DNA of 64,000 nucleotides, from assembly GCF_006542335.1 (NCBI RefSeq), contig NZ_CP032485.1:1064501-1128500 (forward strand), in the 5' to 3' direction. Below, in pieces: positions 1 to 9,039 of the stretch. The position numbers and the translations under genes were made by a program. Origin of the DNA: Neokomagataea tanensis. Its GTDB lineage: Bacteria > Pseudomonadota > Alphaproteobacteria > Acetobacterales > Acetobacteraceae. The notes below the pieces were generated by a model, which saw only the letters and a list, made by a program, of their open reading frames with translations, was not told the origin of the DNA and ran no database searches. Within the stretch, counting starts at the first letter, position 1, and the number at the start of each line of letters is the position of its first letter.

Positions 1-1
1 T

Positions 2-880
2 GAGACAGGAAATATTTCAGAGTTTGCCAACCTTCCGCGTGACCTCCCTGCTTGCCCGGGTGGGGTAGGTCTTACGACGGCTTTGACCGTGCTTAAAAGC
101 GGGTGGGTTATTGTTGGTAGCGCACCGAGTAAAGATGGTTCGACGCTGACAAAAGGAGATGGCTGTCTCATCGTTCTAAACACAAAAGGGCAGTATGTAA
201 CCGCTTGGAAGGGGCCATTAATTAATGCCCCTTGGGGGGACATTGCTGCGCTAGACCGTGGGGATAGTGCAACTCTGTTCGTGTCTATGTCGGGCTATGA
301 TTTGCCCGGGCCGTACGTCAAAGACCCTGTGACGCATTATCCCCCGATTATTCATAAGGCTACGGTTTTGCGGTTGGATTTGACTATTCCGCAGGGGCAG
401 GTGCCTGTTCTGCAAAAGCAAACTGTTATCGCGAGTGGATTTTCTGCCCGTGCTGACCGCGATAATTTTTTATTCGGTCCGACAGGCTTAGCGTTGGATA
501 CGGACGGAACACTATATGTGACTGACGGCTATGATGAGGCCGTTACAGCTATTGATAATGCCGTCAGCCGGACCGATGCCGTGACACGAAGCGATGATGC
601 CGTGGGGCGGATTATTTCACGGGGAGGTCTGTTGAACTGGCCGTTGGCTATGATGTGGGTGCCTGGTCATCATTTGCTGGTTTCTAACGGGCGCAACGGT
701 CAGGTTGTTGAGATTGATCCAGTAGCAAAGAAGCAGCTTTATGCTCAATGGATCGACAATGATCAGGCGCAACAACCACCCGGCAATGGTGATCTTTTCG
801 GATTGGCTATGACGCCAGACGGGAAAAGTTTTTATTACGTCGAAGACGATATGAACACGCTTAACATCAGCACTCCTTAA
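2..880 (+). CDS. NHL/SMP-30-like beta-propeller protein, 5' end outside window
   Basis: The frame is open from base 2 to the TAA at 878-880, so about 292 codons of the 3' part are seen and the true start is missing. The chain shows blade-like repeats in which a Gly-Leu-Ala turn precedes short beta strands, for example GLALDTDGTLYVTD and, near the end, GLAMTPDGKSFYYVED. This is typical of NHL/SMP-30 propellers. No catalytic signature stands out, so the family suggests a fold but not a reaction. The stop is three bases before the ribosome binding site of the exported peroxidase gene, which suggests one transcript and perhaps a shared periplasmic role. A signal peptide cannot be checked because the N-terminus is cut off. 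Confidence 0.7.
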   Translation, partial: ETGNISEFANLPRDLPACPGGVGLTTALTVLKSGWVIVGSAPSKDGSTLTKGDGCLIVLNTKGQYVTAWKGPLINAPWGDIAALDRGDSATLFVSMSGYDLPGPYVKDPVTHYPPIIHKATVLRLDLTIPQGQVPVLQKQTVIASGFSARADRDNFLFGPTGLALDTDGTLYVTDGYDEAVTAIDNAVSRTDAVTRSDDAVGRIISRGGLLNWPLAMMWVPGHHLLVSNGRNGQVVEIDPVAKKQLYAQWIDNDQAQQPPGNGDLFGLAMTPDGKSFYYVEDDMNTLNISTP

Positions 881-899
881 GCGAGGAGAAGTCTTGGAG

Positions 900-2102
900 A
901 TGGTTACAAAAATATCGAGACGCTTCTTACTTGAGGCGTCTTTAGGAGCATCATTGAGTGCTTTCATCGCCGGGCGTGCTTTGGCGGGGAGTGTGCAAGC
1001 ACTGCCTGTCATGCATCAACCGGGAATTGAGACACCGCAGCAGCCATTTGTCTATTTCATTACATTTGATGTTGTGACCGAAGAGAAGTCAGCATTAATT
1101 GCGCTGATGAAGCGTTGGACAAATGCCGCTGACGCATTAATGGCCGGTCGTGCAGCTCCGGGTTTAGTGGATTCTGAAGAAACGGAGGGTTTAAATCAAA
1201 ACGATATAACCCTTACTTTTGGTTTCGGTCCCACTCTGTTCAGCAAAGATGGCAAGGACAGGTTTGGCCTTGCTGCCCGTAGGCCAGCTCCTTTGGCGGA
1301 TTTGCCGCGTTTTACGGGGGACCAGCTCGTGGCAGCGAGAACTGGAGGGGATTTGTGCGTGCAATGCTGTGCTGATGATCCCCAAACTGCATTGCATCTG
1401 GCACGCATAGTGTCGCGCCTAGCTTACGGTGTGGCAGATGCACGCTGGGCGCAATCAGGTTTTCTGCCGTCGTTTGGCAAGGGGAAAACAGCACGCAATT
1501 TAATGGGCTTTAAAGACGGCACTATTAACCCCGATATTCACAATGAAAAGATTAAGGAGCAGTTTGTATGGGCCGCTCCAGATGACGAGCAATGGATGCA
1601 AGGTGGCAGTTACTTGGTCGCGCGTCTGATCCGTGTTGCTGTTGAGCACTGGGACCGAATGAATGTTCCGTTTCAGGAGCAAACAATGGGCCGCCAAAAA
1701 GCAAGTGGCGCACCGATTGGTGGAAGAAAGGAGTTTGAGCCTCTTTCTCTCAAGCAGATGGACCACGACGGGAACCCTATCACGGCGCAAAATGCGCATT
1801 CGCGGCTTGCTGCACCAGAAGAGAATGGTGGCGCACAGATTTTGCGCCGGGCGTATTCTTACGAAAACGGTCTTAGTGTTATTGCAGAGAGATGGCCGCC
1901 TTGGAGGCAGGCTAACGAATTTGATACCGGTTTATTATTTCTCGCGTATCAGCGAGACCCGAGAACTGGTTTTACCAAAATTTTTGAGCGTATGGCGAAA
2001 TTCGACATGATGAACCAATTTACGACGCATATAGGAGGCGGTTTGTTCGCGTGCCCTGGTCGTCGTAAAGGGCAATATATAGGAGAAGAATTACTAAGTT
2101 AA
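900..2102 (+). CDS. TAT-exported DyP-type heme peroxidase (EfeB-like)
   Basis: DyP-type peroxidases oxidise substrates with hydrogen peroxide through heme; EfeB members act in the periplasm on heme or iron. The N-terminus carries a twin-arginine motif (SRRFLL) and a hydrophobic stretch ending in an ALAG-type cleavage region. The family GxxDG motif is present as GFKDG near residue 203. A histidine in NAHSRLA and the arginine of ILRRAYSY match the proximal heme ligand region and the following conserved arginine. The length of about 400 residues is normal. ATG at 900 is preferred; an in-frame TTG at 894 lies closer to the AGGAG at 884-888 and is possible. No EfeU or EfeO partner is seen. The propeller gene just upstream is probably co-transcribed. 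Confidence 0.9.
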   Translation: MVTKISRRFLLEASLGASLSAFIAGRALAGSVQALPVMHQPGIETPQQPFVYFITFDVVTEEKSALIALMKRWTNAADALMAGRAAPGLVDSEETEGLNQNDITLTFGFGPTLFSKDGKDRFGLAARRPAPLADLPRFTGDQLVAARTGGDLCVQCCADDPQTALHLARIVSRLAYGVADARWAQSGFLPSFGKGKTARNLMGFKDGTINPDIHNEKIKEQFVWAAPDDEQWMQGGSYLVARLIRVAVEHWDRMNVPFQEQTMGRQKASGAPIGGRKEFEPLSLKQMDHDGNPITAQNAHSRLAAPEENGGAQILRRAYSYENGLSVIAERWPPWRQANEFDTGLLFLAYQRDPRTGFTKIFERMAKFDMMNQFTTHIGGGLFACPGRRKGQYIGEELLS

Positions 2103-2113
2103 TAAATTGAATC

Positions 2114-2145
2114 TTATGGGCTATATTTTTGTATATAGCCCATAA
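2114..2145 (+). terminator. Perfect 13-bp hairpin after the peroxidase gene
   Basis: The arms 2114-2126 and 2133-2145 are perfectly complementary around a 6-base loop, starting 12 bases after the peroxidase stop. There is no long T run after it, so it may be a weak terminator or an mRNA-stabilising hairpin. Confidence 0.5.
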
Positions 2146-2285
2146 AGTGTGTTAATAAAAATAGTTGTTAGTTTATACATAAGTATATTGAAAATATTTA
2201 ATTGTACTACATTGAAATTTCGGTAATCGTTGAAAAAATAGGAACTTTATTATAGGGAGAAATACAGTCTTGGGGTGAGGGGCAT

Positions 2286-3167
2286 ATGGATTCAAAGTGT
2301 CAGATTATGCTTGTTGCAGCACTGCTGAGGGTGCGCGATGGTCGTCCTGAAGTCCTGACTGTATCTCCAGACGTTTCATTGCCCGCTGGCCCGTTGGAGC
2401 CAGCACATCGCACGCTGCAAGCAGGTATGCGTAGCTGGGTTGAGCGCCAGACTGGTTTCAAGCTTGGGCATATAGAGCAGCTCTACACGTTCGGCGATGA
2501 AGTAACGCCCGATCAATTACGCCTTTTGCGCGTGTCATACATGGCTCTGACGCGTGAGAGCGGCGATCAAGCCGGGTGGAGTGCTTGGTATCAACACTTT
2601 CCATGGGAGGACCGCAGGGCAGCAACGTCAGACGATTTGCTTAGGCAAATTGTTCAACGCCTGACATCATGGGCAGGTGATTGCTTGTCTCGCAAGGAGC
2701 GTGTGGCGCGTCATTTTGGTTTGAACGGGTATGAGTGGCTCTGCGAGCGTGCTTTAGAGCGTTACGAGATGATGTGGGAAGCTGGACTTTTACCTGAGGC
2801 ACCACATCATTCAGCACCGCTCCTTAGCGGTCAGGTCATGCAGGGTGATCATCGCCGCATTCTGGCTACGGCGATGGGGCGACTGCGCGCCAAATGCCGA
2901 TATACCCCAGCGTTGTTTAGGCTTGTTCCTGAAGAGTTCACATTGCGTTCGTTACAGGAGGCGCTTGAAGCAGTCTCTGGTCAGTGCCTGCATAAGCAGA
3001 ATTTTAGACGGCTTATTCAAAGCCAAAACCTCATTATCGAGACAGATAAACAGGACATAGGCAGCGCTGGGCGCCCGGCGCGTTTGTACCGTCTTGCGAA
3101 TATCGAGCATGCATCATGCGCCCTGATGGGAGCCAATCTGCCGCTCGCGCCTCTCGATAAAGCATAA
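2286..3167 (+). CDS. nadQ: NadQ/NrtR-type Nudix-winged-helix regulator of NAD synthesis
   Basis: Regulators of this type join an N-terminal Nudix-like ligand domain to a C-terminal winged helix, and in Alphaproteobacteria the NadQ group controls de novo NAD genes. Here residues 1 to about 150 look like a Nudix fold without a clear catalytic Nudix box (LPAGPLEPAHRTL is the matching region), which fits a sensor rather than a hydrolase. Residues about 185-290 carry the DNA-binding part, including FTLRSLQEALEAV and a basic FRRLIQSQNLI segment. The gene sits directly before nadA-nadB-nadC in the same direction, with a palindromic operator candidate between them. The ATG at 2286 follows a GGTGAGGGG stretch. 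The assignment rests on context and domain pattern. Confidence 0.75.
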   Translation: MDSKCQIMLVAALLRVRDGRPEVLTVSPDVSLPAGPLEPAHRTLQAGMRSWVERQTGFKLGHIEQLYTFGDEVTPDQLRLLRVSYMALTRESGDQAGWSAWYQHFPWEDRRAATSDDLLRQIVQRLTSWAGDCLSRKERVARHFGLNGYEWLCERALERYEMMWEAGLLPEAPHHSAPLLSGQVMQGDHRRILATAMGRLRAKCRYTPALFRLVPEEFTLRSLQEALEAVSGQCLHKQNFRRLIQSQNLIIETDKQDIGSAGRPARLYRLANIEHASCALMGANLPLAPLDKA

Positions 3168-3221
3168 TCACATCCTGGTGTGACGTCGATTTTAGGCTTC
3201 TGTTCTGAGTGAGAGATGTTA

Positions 3222-3240
3222 TATGCTCAATCTGAACATA
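3222..3240. promoter_or_regulatory. Candidate NadQ operator upstream of nadA
   Basis: A 19-bp imperfect inverted repeat, TATGCTCAA-T-CTGAACATA, ends 20 bases before the nadA start. Seven of nine positions match between the arms. Its place between the putative nadQ and nadA suggests it is the binding site of that regulator; the match to a published NadQ motif could not be checked here. Confidence 0.5.
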
Positions 3241-3260
3241 AATAAGGACGGGAGCCCGTC

Positions 3261-4244
3261 ATGTCTGCTTCGCTTATGCATCAAAGCCGTGATTCCCTGT
3301 ATTCGCCCGTCTCACGCGTTATGGCGCGCGTTGACTGGGAAGAGCACTTTGCAGAGGATATCGAGGCAATTCTGCGCTTGAAGCGCGAACGTAATGCGGT
3401 CATTTTGGCGCATAACTACCAGACGCCAGAAATCTTCCATTGCGTCTCTGACATTAAAGGCGACAGCCTCGCCCTCGCGCGTGAGGCACAAAATGTTGAC
3501 GCGGATATCATCGTAATGGCCGGTGTGCATTTTATGGCTGAAACAGCCAAAATGCTTAATCCAGAAAAAATGGTGCTGATACCGGATGAACGAGCGGGCT
3601 GCTCACTTGCCGAAAGTATAACGGCGGAGAATGTACGGGCTATGCGGCGGGAATACCCCGGGGTTCCTGTTGTTACCTATGTAAATAGTACGGCTGAAGT
3701 AAAAGCTGAAAGCGATGTGTGCTGCACATCGGGCAATGCAAAAAAAATAGTGGAAAGCCTAGGTACGGACAGGGTTATTATGATTCCTGACCAGTATTTG
3801 GCGCGTAATATTGAGGCCGAGACTGGCATTAAAATGCTAACATGGCCCGGCTCTTGTGAGGTGCATGAGCGCTTTACCCCAGCAGAAATACGGCAATATC
3901 GACGTTTGCACCCCGGGGTAGTTGTTATTGCTCACCCCGAATGCCCACCAGAAGTTGTGGCGGAGGCTGATTTCTCGGGTTCTACCGCTCGGATGATCGA
4001 TTTCGTTTCTGAGCGCCGCCCAGCAAAGGCATTGCTCGTGACGGAGTGCTCAATGAGCGACAATTTAACGACGCTCGCTCCTGAGACTGAGTTTGTCCGT
4101 CCATGTAACCTTTGCCCACACATGAAGCGGATTACTCTCAAGGGTATTCGCAGGACGCTTGAAACACTTGAGACACCCGTGACGATCCGGCCAGACCTGA
4201 TTGACCCAGCTCGGCGCGCTGTAGAGCGGATGTTGGCGGTCTGA
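3261..4244 (+). CDS. nadA: Quinolinate synthase
   Basis: NadA condenses iminoaspartate with dihydroxyacetone phosphate to quinolinate, using an oxygen-sensitive 4Fe-4S cluster. The three cluster cysteines appear in their usual motifs: AGCSLAES near residue 114, WPGSCEVHERF in the middle, and PCNLCPHMKR near residues 282-285. The early ILAHNYQTPE motif is also present. The length of 327 residues is usual. The ATG at 3261 follows GGGAG, and that ribosome binding site lies inside a short GACGG/CCGTC hairpin touching the start codon. nadB starts 9 bases after the stop, so nadA, nadB and nadC form one operon. Confidence 0.97.
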   Translation: MSASLMHQSRDSLYSPVSRVMARVDWEEHFAEDIEAILRLKRERNAVILAHNYQTPEIFHCVSDIKGDSLALAREAQNVDADIIVMAGVHFMAETAKMLNPEKMVLIPDERAGCSLAESITAENVRAMRREYPGVPVVTYVNSTAEVKAESDVCCTSGNAKKIVESLGTDRVIMIPDQYLARNIEAETGIKMLTWPGSCEVHERFTPAEIRQYRRLHPGVVVIAHPECPPEVVAEADFSGSTARMIDFVSERRPAKALLVTECSMSDNLTTLAPETEFVRPCNLCPHMKRITLKGIRRTLETLETPVTIRPDLIDPARRAVERMLAV

Positions 4245-4253
4245 GGTATAATC

Positions 4254-5732
4254 ATGCACAGCCTTTCTGCACTGTCTGGCCGTGTTGTGATCATTGGCGC
4301 TGGTCTGGCTGGGATCGTTGCGGCTTTAAAGCTTGAGCGCCCGTGCGTTGTTGTGTCCCCAACGGGGTTGGGTTCTGGCGCAGCATCCATGCTTGCGCAA
4401 GGCGGCATAGCGTGCGCGCTGGCTGATGGTGACAGTCCGGAGCTGCACGCTCAGGATACGCTCAGCGCTGGTGCCGGGTTGTGTGATAAAGATGTGGTTA
4501 ACGCCGTAACTGCCGCTGGTCCCGGGGCCATCGCTCAATTGAGGCGGTGGGGGGTGCATTTCGCTGGCACGTTGGGGAAACCCGATCTGCATTTGGAGGC
4601 TGCCCACAGTTGTCCAAGAATTCTCCATCTTAATGGAGATCAAAGCGGTGCTGGGATTATGCGGCCGCTTCTTGATACTGCGGCAGAGTGCTCACGGATC
4701 ACCATTCTTGAAAATACATCACTGACACAATTTTGTGTAGAAAATGGCGCGTTGGTGGGTGTCCAGACAACGGCTGGCTTCATTGCGACAACGCAGTGCG
4801 TTGTGGCGTCAGGTGGTGTGGGCGGGTTGTTTGCAGGGGCAACTTGCCCAGCGGAAGCATCGGGCAGCGTGCTTGCTCAGGCGGTGCGCGTAGGGGCAGC
4901 CGTGGGAGATATGGAATTTGCACAATTCCATCCGACAGGCCTGGCAATAACTGTGCAAGGCAGCCGACGGCCGCTGATTAGCGAAGCTGTTCGCGGAGCG
5001 GGGGCACATCTCATTGATGAGAGTGGTGCGCGCTTTACAGAAGAACTTCAACCGCGTGACATTGTTGCTCGTGCGATAGCGGCACACCGTGCATGTGGCC
5101 ATGAGGTTTTTCTTGACGCGCGCTCCTTATCCCGAGGTGTATTTTCAGAACACTTTCCCGGCATTTCTGCTGCCTGCAAGAAAGCTGGTATTGATCCGGA
5201 CCGCCAGCCAATCCCAGTTGAACCTGCTATGCATTACCATATGGGCGGCCTTATCGTGGACCTTTCAGGCAAAACGACGGTTCCTGGTCTATGGGCATGT
5301 GGTGAGGCTGCATGCACGGGACTTCATGGTGCGAACCGCTTGGCAAGTAACTCGCTGCTTGAAGCTGTTGTGACAGCCGAATGGGTTGCAAATGACATAA
5401 ACGGCCAGCCGCCAGTAAAAGAAGTGGCGCCTGTGGTGGGTCGGTTCTCCCACGATTACGGGAGTGTTCTGCCTGGTTTGTCGGTGCGGTTGGTCCGTGA
5501 TGTGGGCATACTGCGTGACGAAGACGGGTTAAACGCTTTCCTTCGCGATGTTGCTCCTCACGTTAAGGTCAGTGATGCTGCTCTTGTGTCATTGTTGATT
5601 GCGGCTGGAGCTTTGGTCCGTCGTGAAAGCCGGGGATCGCATTACCGGACAGATTATCCATCTGTTTCCGACCCAATACGCCGTATTTTTACGCTTTCTG
5701 ATCTTCAATCTTTTGGAGTGGATATATCATGA
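4254..5732 (+). CDS. nadB: L-aspartate oxidase
   Basis: NadB oxidises L-aspartate to iminoaspartate, the substrate of NadA, using FAD. The FAD-binding glycine motif IIGAGLAGIVAA is at residues 12-23. Family motifs follow in order: LAQGGIACA, EAAHSCPRILH, FAQFHPTGLA, EAVRGAGAHLID, MHYHMGGL and ANRLASNSLLEAVV. The length of 492 residues is slightly below that of many homologues, with a short C-terminal helical domain. The stop overlaps the nadC start by four bases (ATGA), which implies translational coupling. Confidence 0.96.
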   Translation: MHSLSALSGRVVIIGAGLAGIVAALKLERPCVVVSPTGLGSGAASMLAQGGIACALADGDSPELHAQDTLSAGAGLCDKDVVNAVTAAGPGAIAQLRRWGVHFAGTLGKPDLHLEAAHSCPRILHLNGDQSGAGIMRPLLDTAAECSRITILENTSLTQFCVENGALVGVQTTAGFIATTQCVVASGGVGGLFAGATCPAEASGSVLAQAVRVGAAVGDMEFAQFHPTGLAITVQGSRRPLISEAVRGAGAHLIDESGARFTEELQPRDIVARAIAAHRACGHEVFLDARSLSRGVFSEHFPGISAACKKAGIDPDRQPIPVEPAMHYHMGGLIVDLSGKTTVPGLWACGEAACTGLHGANRLASNSLLEAVVTAEWVANDINGQPPVKEVAPVVGRFSHDYGSVLPGLSVRLVRDVGILRDEDGLNAFLRDVAPHVKVSDAALVSLLIAAGALVRRESRGSHYRTDYPSVSDPIRRIFTLSDLQSFGVDIS

Positions 5733-6586
5733 CGATGACCGCTTTCTTGCCTGACCTCATGTGGCAGCCGCTTATTGAGCAGGCTCTGAGGGAAGATCTG
5801 GGTTCGGCTGGGGACATGACATCACAGGTGCTCGGTTTGGAGCGCCAAACCCTCACAGCTATATTTAAAGCACGCCATTCTGGTGTTGTAGCCGGGTTAG
5901 CGGGAGCGCGCCTAGCATTTACAATGTTGCAGCAGGACGCACGCTTTGAAGAGCATGTGACGGACGGGACCCGTATCCAACCGGGAGACGTACTAGCAAC
6001 GATCACAGCGACCGCCTCGACCGTGCTTGCTGGGGAGCGGACGGCTCTCAACATGCTCTCCCATCTGAGTGGTGTTGCGACGGCAACGCGCAATATTGTT
6101 GATCTTGTTGCAGGAACAGGTGTGCGTGTTTGCTGCACCCGTAAAACCACGCCGGGCCTACGATCAGTCGAAAAATATGCTGTTAAAGCGGGGGGTGGCT
6201 CCGGGCACAGGCAACGTCTTGACGATGCTGTTTTGATTAAGGACAACCATTTAGCGATGTGCGGCGGTGTGCGACCGGCGCTACAGGCGGCAAGAGCTCG
6301 TGTCGGGCACCTTATAAAAATTGAATTGGAAGTAGATACGCTTGATCAGTTGAAGGAAGCTTTGTCTGTTGGTGGGGCAGATGTGTATCTGCTCGACAAT
6401 ATGTCTACAGATCAGTTGCGCGAGGCTGTTGCGCTTGTAGGTGGGCGTGCCATGACCGAGGCCTCAGGTGGTATTACGCCGGAGACAGCGCGTAGCATTG
6501 CTGAAACAGGGGTTGATGCTATTTCGATGGGTTGGCTTACCCATACCGTCAAATCATTGGATATTGGGTTGGATATAGAGGTTTAA
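5729..6586 (+). CDS. nadC: Nicotinate-nucleotide pyrophosphorylase (carboxylating)
   Basis: NadC converts quinolinate and PRPP to nicotinate mononucleotide, the last of the three de novo steps encoded here. The substrate-binding motif TRKTTPGLRSVEKYAV is near residues 133-148, followed by the family's basic and acidic motifs and LIKDNH. The C-terminal barrel has VYLLDNM and EASGGI. The 285-residue length is standard. The start ATG overlaps the nadB stop. A hairpin terminator follows within six bases, so the operon ends here. Confidence 0.96.
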   Translation: MTMTAFLPDLMWQPLIEQALREDLGSAGDMTSQVLGLERQTLTAIFKARHSGVVAGLAGARLAFTMLQQDARFEEHVTDGTRIQPGDVLATITATASTVLAGERTALNMLSHLSGVATATRNIVDLVAGTGVRVCCTRKTTPGLRSVEKYAVKAGGGSGHRQRLDDAVLIKDNHLAMCGGVRPALQAARARVGHLIKIELEVDTLDQLKEALSVGGADVYLLDNMSTDQLREAVALVGGRAMTEASGGITPETARSIAETGVDAISMGWLTHTVKSLDIGLDIEV

Positions 6587-6613
6587 AAAAAGGCGCCGTG
6601 AGGCGCCCTTTTA
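6587..6613. terminator. Terminator between nadC and the convergent small gene
   Basis: GGCGCC (6592-6597) pairs with GGCGCC (6602-6607) around GTGA, flanked by A and T runs on the two sides. It can act for nadC and, read on the other strand, for the convergent gene at 6617-6853. Confidence 0.75.
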
Positions 6614-6616
6614 CAA

Positions 6617-6853
6617 TTAGCAGTTACAGCCGTTTGTTTGGCCTTGTGCTTGACGAATGACGTGGTGATCAATCCACTCAGCAACGAGACGACGTGCCTC
6701 AGTTACAGAAGATTCGGGGTGGTGGATTCGGTACAGCGTGGTGCAAGCGGCAAAAGCCTGCATGTCTGGCTGTCCTACGCCACGTAGTTCTTGATAAGCG
6801 GTCACAACGGCGCGCTCACATTTGCGGCCGATCCGGCTGGTTTCGAAGCTCAC
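6617..6853 (-). CDS. Small conserved-looking hypothetical protein, 78 aa
   Basis: I do not recognise this family. The protein is 78 residues, soluble in appearance, with an amphipathic helical middle and a Cys-Asn-Cys end, and four cysteines in all. The GTG start at 6853 is supported by an AGGAG six bases upstream. It is convergent with nadC and shares its terminator. Coding is likely because of the good ribosome binding site, the close packing against the terminator and the lack of any competing gene. Confidence 0.6.
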   Translation of the reverse strand: MSFETSRIGRKCERAVVTAYQELRGVGQPDMQAFAACTTLYRIHHPESSVTEARRLVAEWIDHHVIRQAQGQTNGCNC

Positions 6854-7022
6854 GGCGGCTCCTGCAAAAACGTAGAAGGGTTCGGACCTCCTCCTGTATG
6901 ACTCCAGATCGCCTCATGCAAGAGCAATGTCGTATCTAAATGTGATTCTGTGTTGTGGTGGCAAAATTGCCTCTACCCTTTGGGAGGCTAGATCATTAAA
7001 CCCAACAAGCAATAATACTGTA

Positions 7023-7034
7023 CCATAGCTATGG
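7023..7034. promoter_or_regulatory. 12-bp perfect palindrome before pyrE
   Basis: CCATAGCTATGG ends 19 bases before the pyrE start. Its symmetry and position suit an operator, but no regulator is known from this sequence and chance cannot be excluded. Confidence 0.3.
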
Positions 7035-7053
7035 AAAACGGAGAGCGTCAAAA

Positions 7054-7809
7054 ATGACCCAATTAGCAGAAAGCGCCATTGCAGGCCGTACAGAGTGGGA
7101 TCGTGATGCCGCTTTGACAACAGCAAAAATTTTGCTGGAAATAAAAGCCGTCAATTTTCGTCCAGAAGACCCATACACTCTGACATCTGGCTGGAAGTCT
7201 CCCGTTTATATTGATTGTCGTAAGATTATTTTCTTCCCGCGTGCCCGTGCCAAAATCATGGATCTAGCAGTAGAGAAAATTGGTCGTCACATCGGTTACG
7301 AAAGCCTAGATGCCGTCGTTGGTGGTGAGACTGCTGGTATTCCATTCGCTGCATGGATTGCAGACCGCTTGATGACCCCCATGGCGTATGTGCGTAAGAA
7401 GCCAAAAGGTTTTGGCCGCAACGCACAAATTGAGGGTGATGTACCTGAAAACATGCGTACGCTGTTGGTTGAAGATTTGACCACAGATGGTGCATCGAAG
7501 GTGCGTTTTGCAAATGCTCTGCGTGAAGCCGGGGCGATTGTTGATCATACTTTTGTTGTTTTCTTCTACGGGGTATTTCCCGGCGCACATAAGACGCTAG
7601 CTGATATGAATATCTCCTTGCATGCTTTGTGCACGTGGTGGGATGTGCTGGAAGCATGTGCAGGTGGTAACTACTTCTCTGAGAAAGACAGCGCTGAAGT
7701 GCGACGTTTCCTAGAGGACCCGTGTGGTTGGTCTGCCCGCCATGGTGGTGTTGGAAGTGCAGAAGAAGCAGCAGCCATCAAAGCGGCTGCGGCTAAGGCG
7801 GAAGGCTAA
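7054..7809 (+). CDS. pyrE: Orotate phosphoribosyltransferase
   Basis: PyrE makes orotidine 5'-phosphate from orotate and PRPP in pyrimidine synthesis. The PRPP-binding motif appears as LLVEDLTTDGASK near residues 136-148, and the early TSGWKSPVYID segment and YVRKKPKGFG loop are typical. The protein is 251 residues, longer than the common 210-230, because of an alanine-rich C-terminal tail (EEAAAIKAAAAKAEG). A GGAG precedes the ATG at 7054. murI begins eight bases after the stop, so the two genes are probably transcribed together. Confidence 0.95.
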   Translation: MTQLAESAIAGRTEWDRDAALTTAKILLEIKAVNFRPEDPYTLTSGWKSPVYIDCRKIIFFPRARAKIMDLAVEKIGRHIGYESLDAVVGGETAGIPFAAWIADRLMTPMAYVRKKPKGFGRNAQIEGDVPENMRTLLVEDLTTDGASKVRFANALREAGAIVDHTFVVFFYGVFPGAHKTLADMNISLHALCTWWDVLEACAGGNYFSEKDSAEVRRFLEDPCGWSARHGGVGSAEEAAAIKAAAAKAEG

Positions 7810-7816
7810 TCAATTT

Positions 7817-8644
7817 ATGGGCTTGAACCACCAACGTTGTCTCGTCTTCGATTCGGGGATTGGCGGGATGGGTGTTGTTCAAGCCCTTCAACACTTACAG
7901 CCAGATCTGGTCATTGATTATTTGGCTGATACAGCGCTCTACCCATATGGAGAGCAGCGCGATGAACCTCTAATTGCGCGTATTGTGCACCTACTTAAAA
8001 CGGCACATCGTAGGTTGCGTCCTGATATTGTTGTTATCGCGTGCAATACGGCGAGCACCATTGCTTTACCGGCGCTGCGCGCGGCCTTACCAATTCCCAT
8101 TATAGGCTGTGTTCCTCCTATTCGTTGGGCGGGGCGTGTGTCCAAAACACGGACAATTGGTTTGTTGTCTACAACAGCAACGGCGCGGCGGCCGTATGTG
8201 CATCAATTGCATGCTGATTTTGCGCCGGACTGCAAATTGATTGTGCACGGAGCGCGTCGGCTAGCTGATTTGGCCGAGCAGGCATTTCTAGGAAAAAAGC
8301 TTCCAGCGGAGGCGTTAAAAGCCGAGGTTGATGCGCTTTTGAACCAGCCGGGCGGTGAGCAGATTGATACGATTGGTCTGGGGTGTACGCATTACACGTT
8401 CTTACTGCCTGAATTAGAATTATACGCAAAACCGGGAATTACGTGGCTTGATCCCGCACCAGCCGTGGCACGTCATGCGCTAACAATTTTAGAGACAGCT
8501 CCGTGGCAGGACCGTTTAGAGCACCAAGCAGCAACGCTGTATTTGACAGCTGCTCCGCAAGGCGGAGAAGACTTTAGCCATGCCATAAAGCGCTTGCAGT
8601 TCGGGAAATGGGACATATTTGAAGATAGGTTTGAGTGTATTTAG
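7817..8644 (+). CDS. murI: Glutamate racemase
   Basis: MurI makes D-glutamate for peptidoglycan by a two-cysteine mechanism. Both catalytic cysteines are seen, in CNTAS and in GCTHY, along with the DSGIGG motif near the N-terminus. The frame stays open upstream into pyrE, but ATG 7817 gives the expected 275-residue protein with DSGIGG at the normal distance from the start. The gene is followed by a very AT-rich non-coding stretch. Confidence 0.94.
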   Translation: MGLNHQRCLVFDSGIGGMGVVQALQHLQPDLVIDYLADTALYPYGEQRDEPLIARIVHLLKTAHRRLRPDIVVIACNTASTIALPALRAALPIPIIGCVPPIRWAGRVSKTRTIGLLSTTATARRPYVHQLHADFAPDCKLIVHGARRLADLAEQAFLGKKLPAEALKAEVDALLNQPGGEQIDTIGLGCTHYTFLLPELELYAKPGITWLDPAPAVARHALTILETAPWQDRLEHQAATLYLTAAPQGGEDFSHAIKRLQFGKWDIFEDRFECI

Positions 8645-9039
8645 ACTAGGTATTTATAAATCGTTAATAAAAGCAGGAACTATTTAACGTTTTCGTAAAA
8701 GCCTAATGTTAGAAAAAATTACCGATTTGTTTTGAGGGTTGTTGATTGTAATTTTGTTACGTGCGTGGAGCTGTGCGTAAAAAAACCATAAAATCTGATA
8801 AATAAATAGTATACCATTTAGGTATATATTTAAAAAATAAAGCTCAAAAATCAATATTTACGTATTTTTATGTGCATTTTTTAATAAATTAACAATGTAT
8901 TAATTATTTTATGAGAAAAAATTGTCAAATTCAATGTAACTAATAATATATAAGAATATAATGCAATGTAATAAATCGTAATATATTATGTATACGAATC
9001 CTATTGATTCTATTTTAGTTTAAATATCGAGTTTGAGCG
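8645..9039. other. Very AT-rich intergenic stretch
   Basis: About 395 bases between murI and the hydrolase-like gene hold no reading frame of note. From 8650 to 9010 the DNA is strikingly AT-rich compared with both flanks, with runs such as TTTAAAAAATAAAG and TAATTATTTTATGAG. I see no RNA gene and no clear terminator. It may hold the promoter of the next gene and could be a site of silencing or a remnant of an insertion event. Confidence 0.6.
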
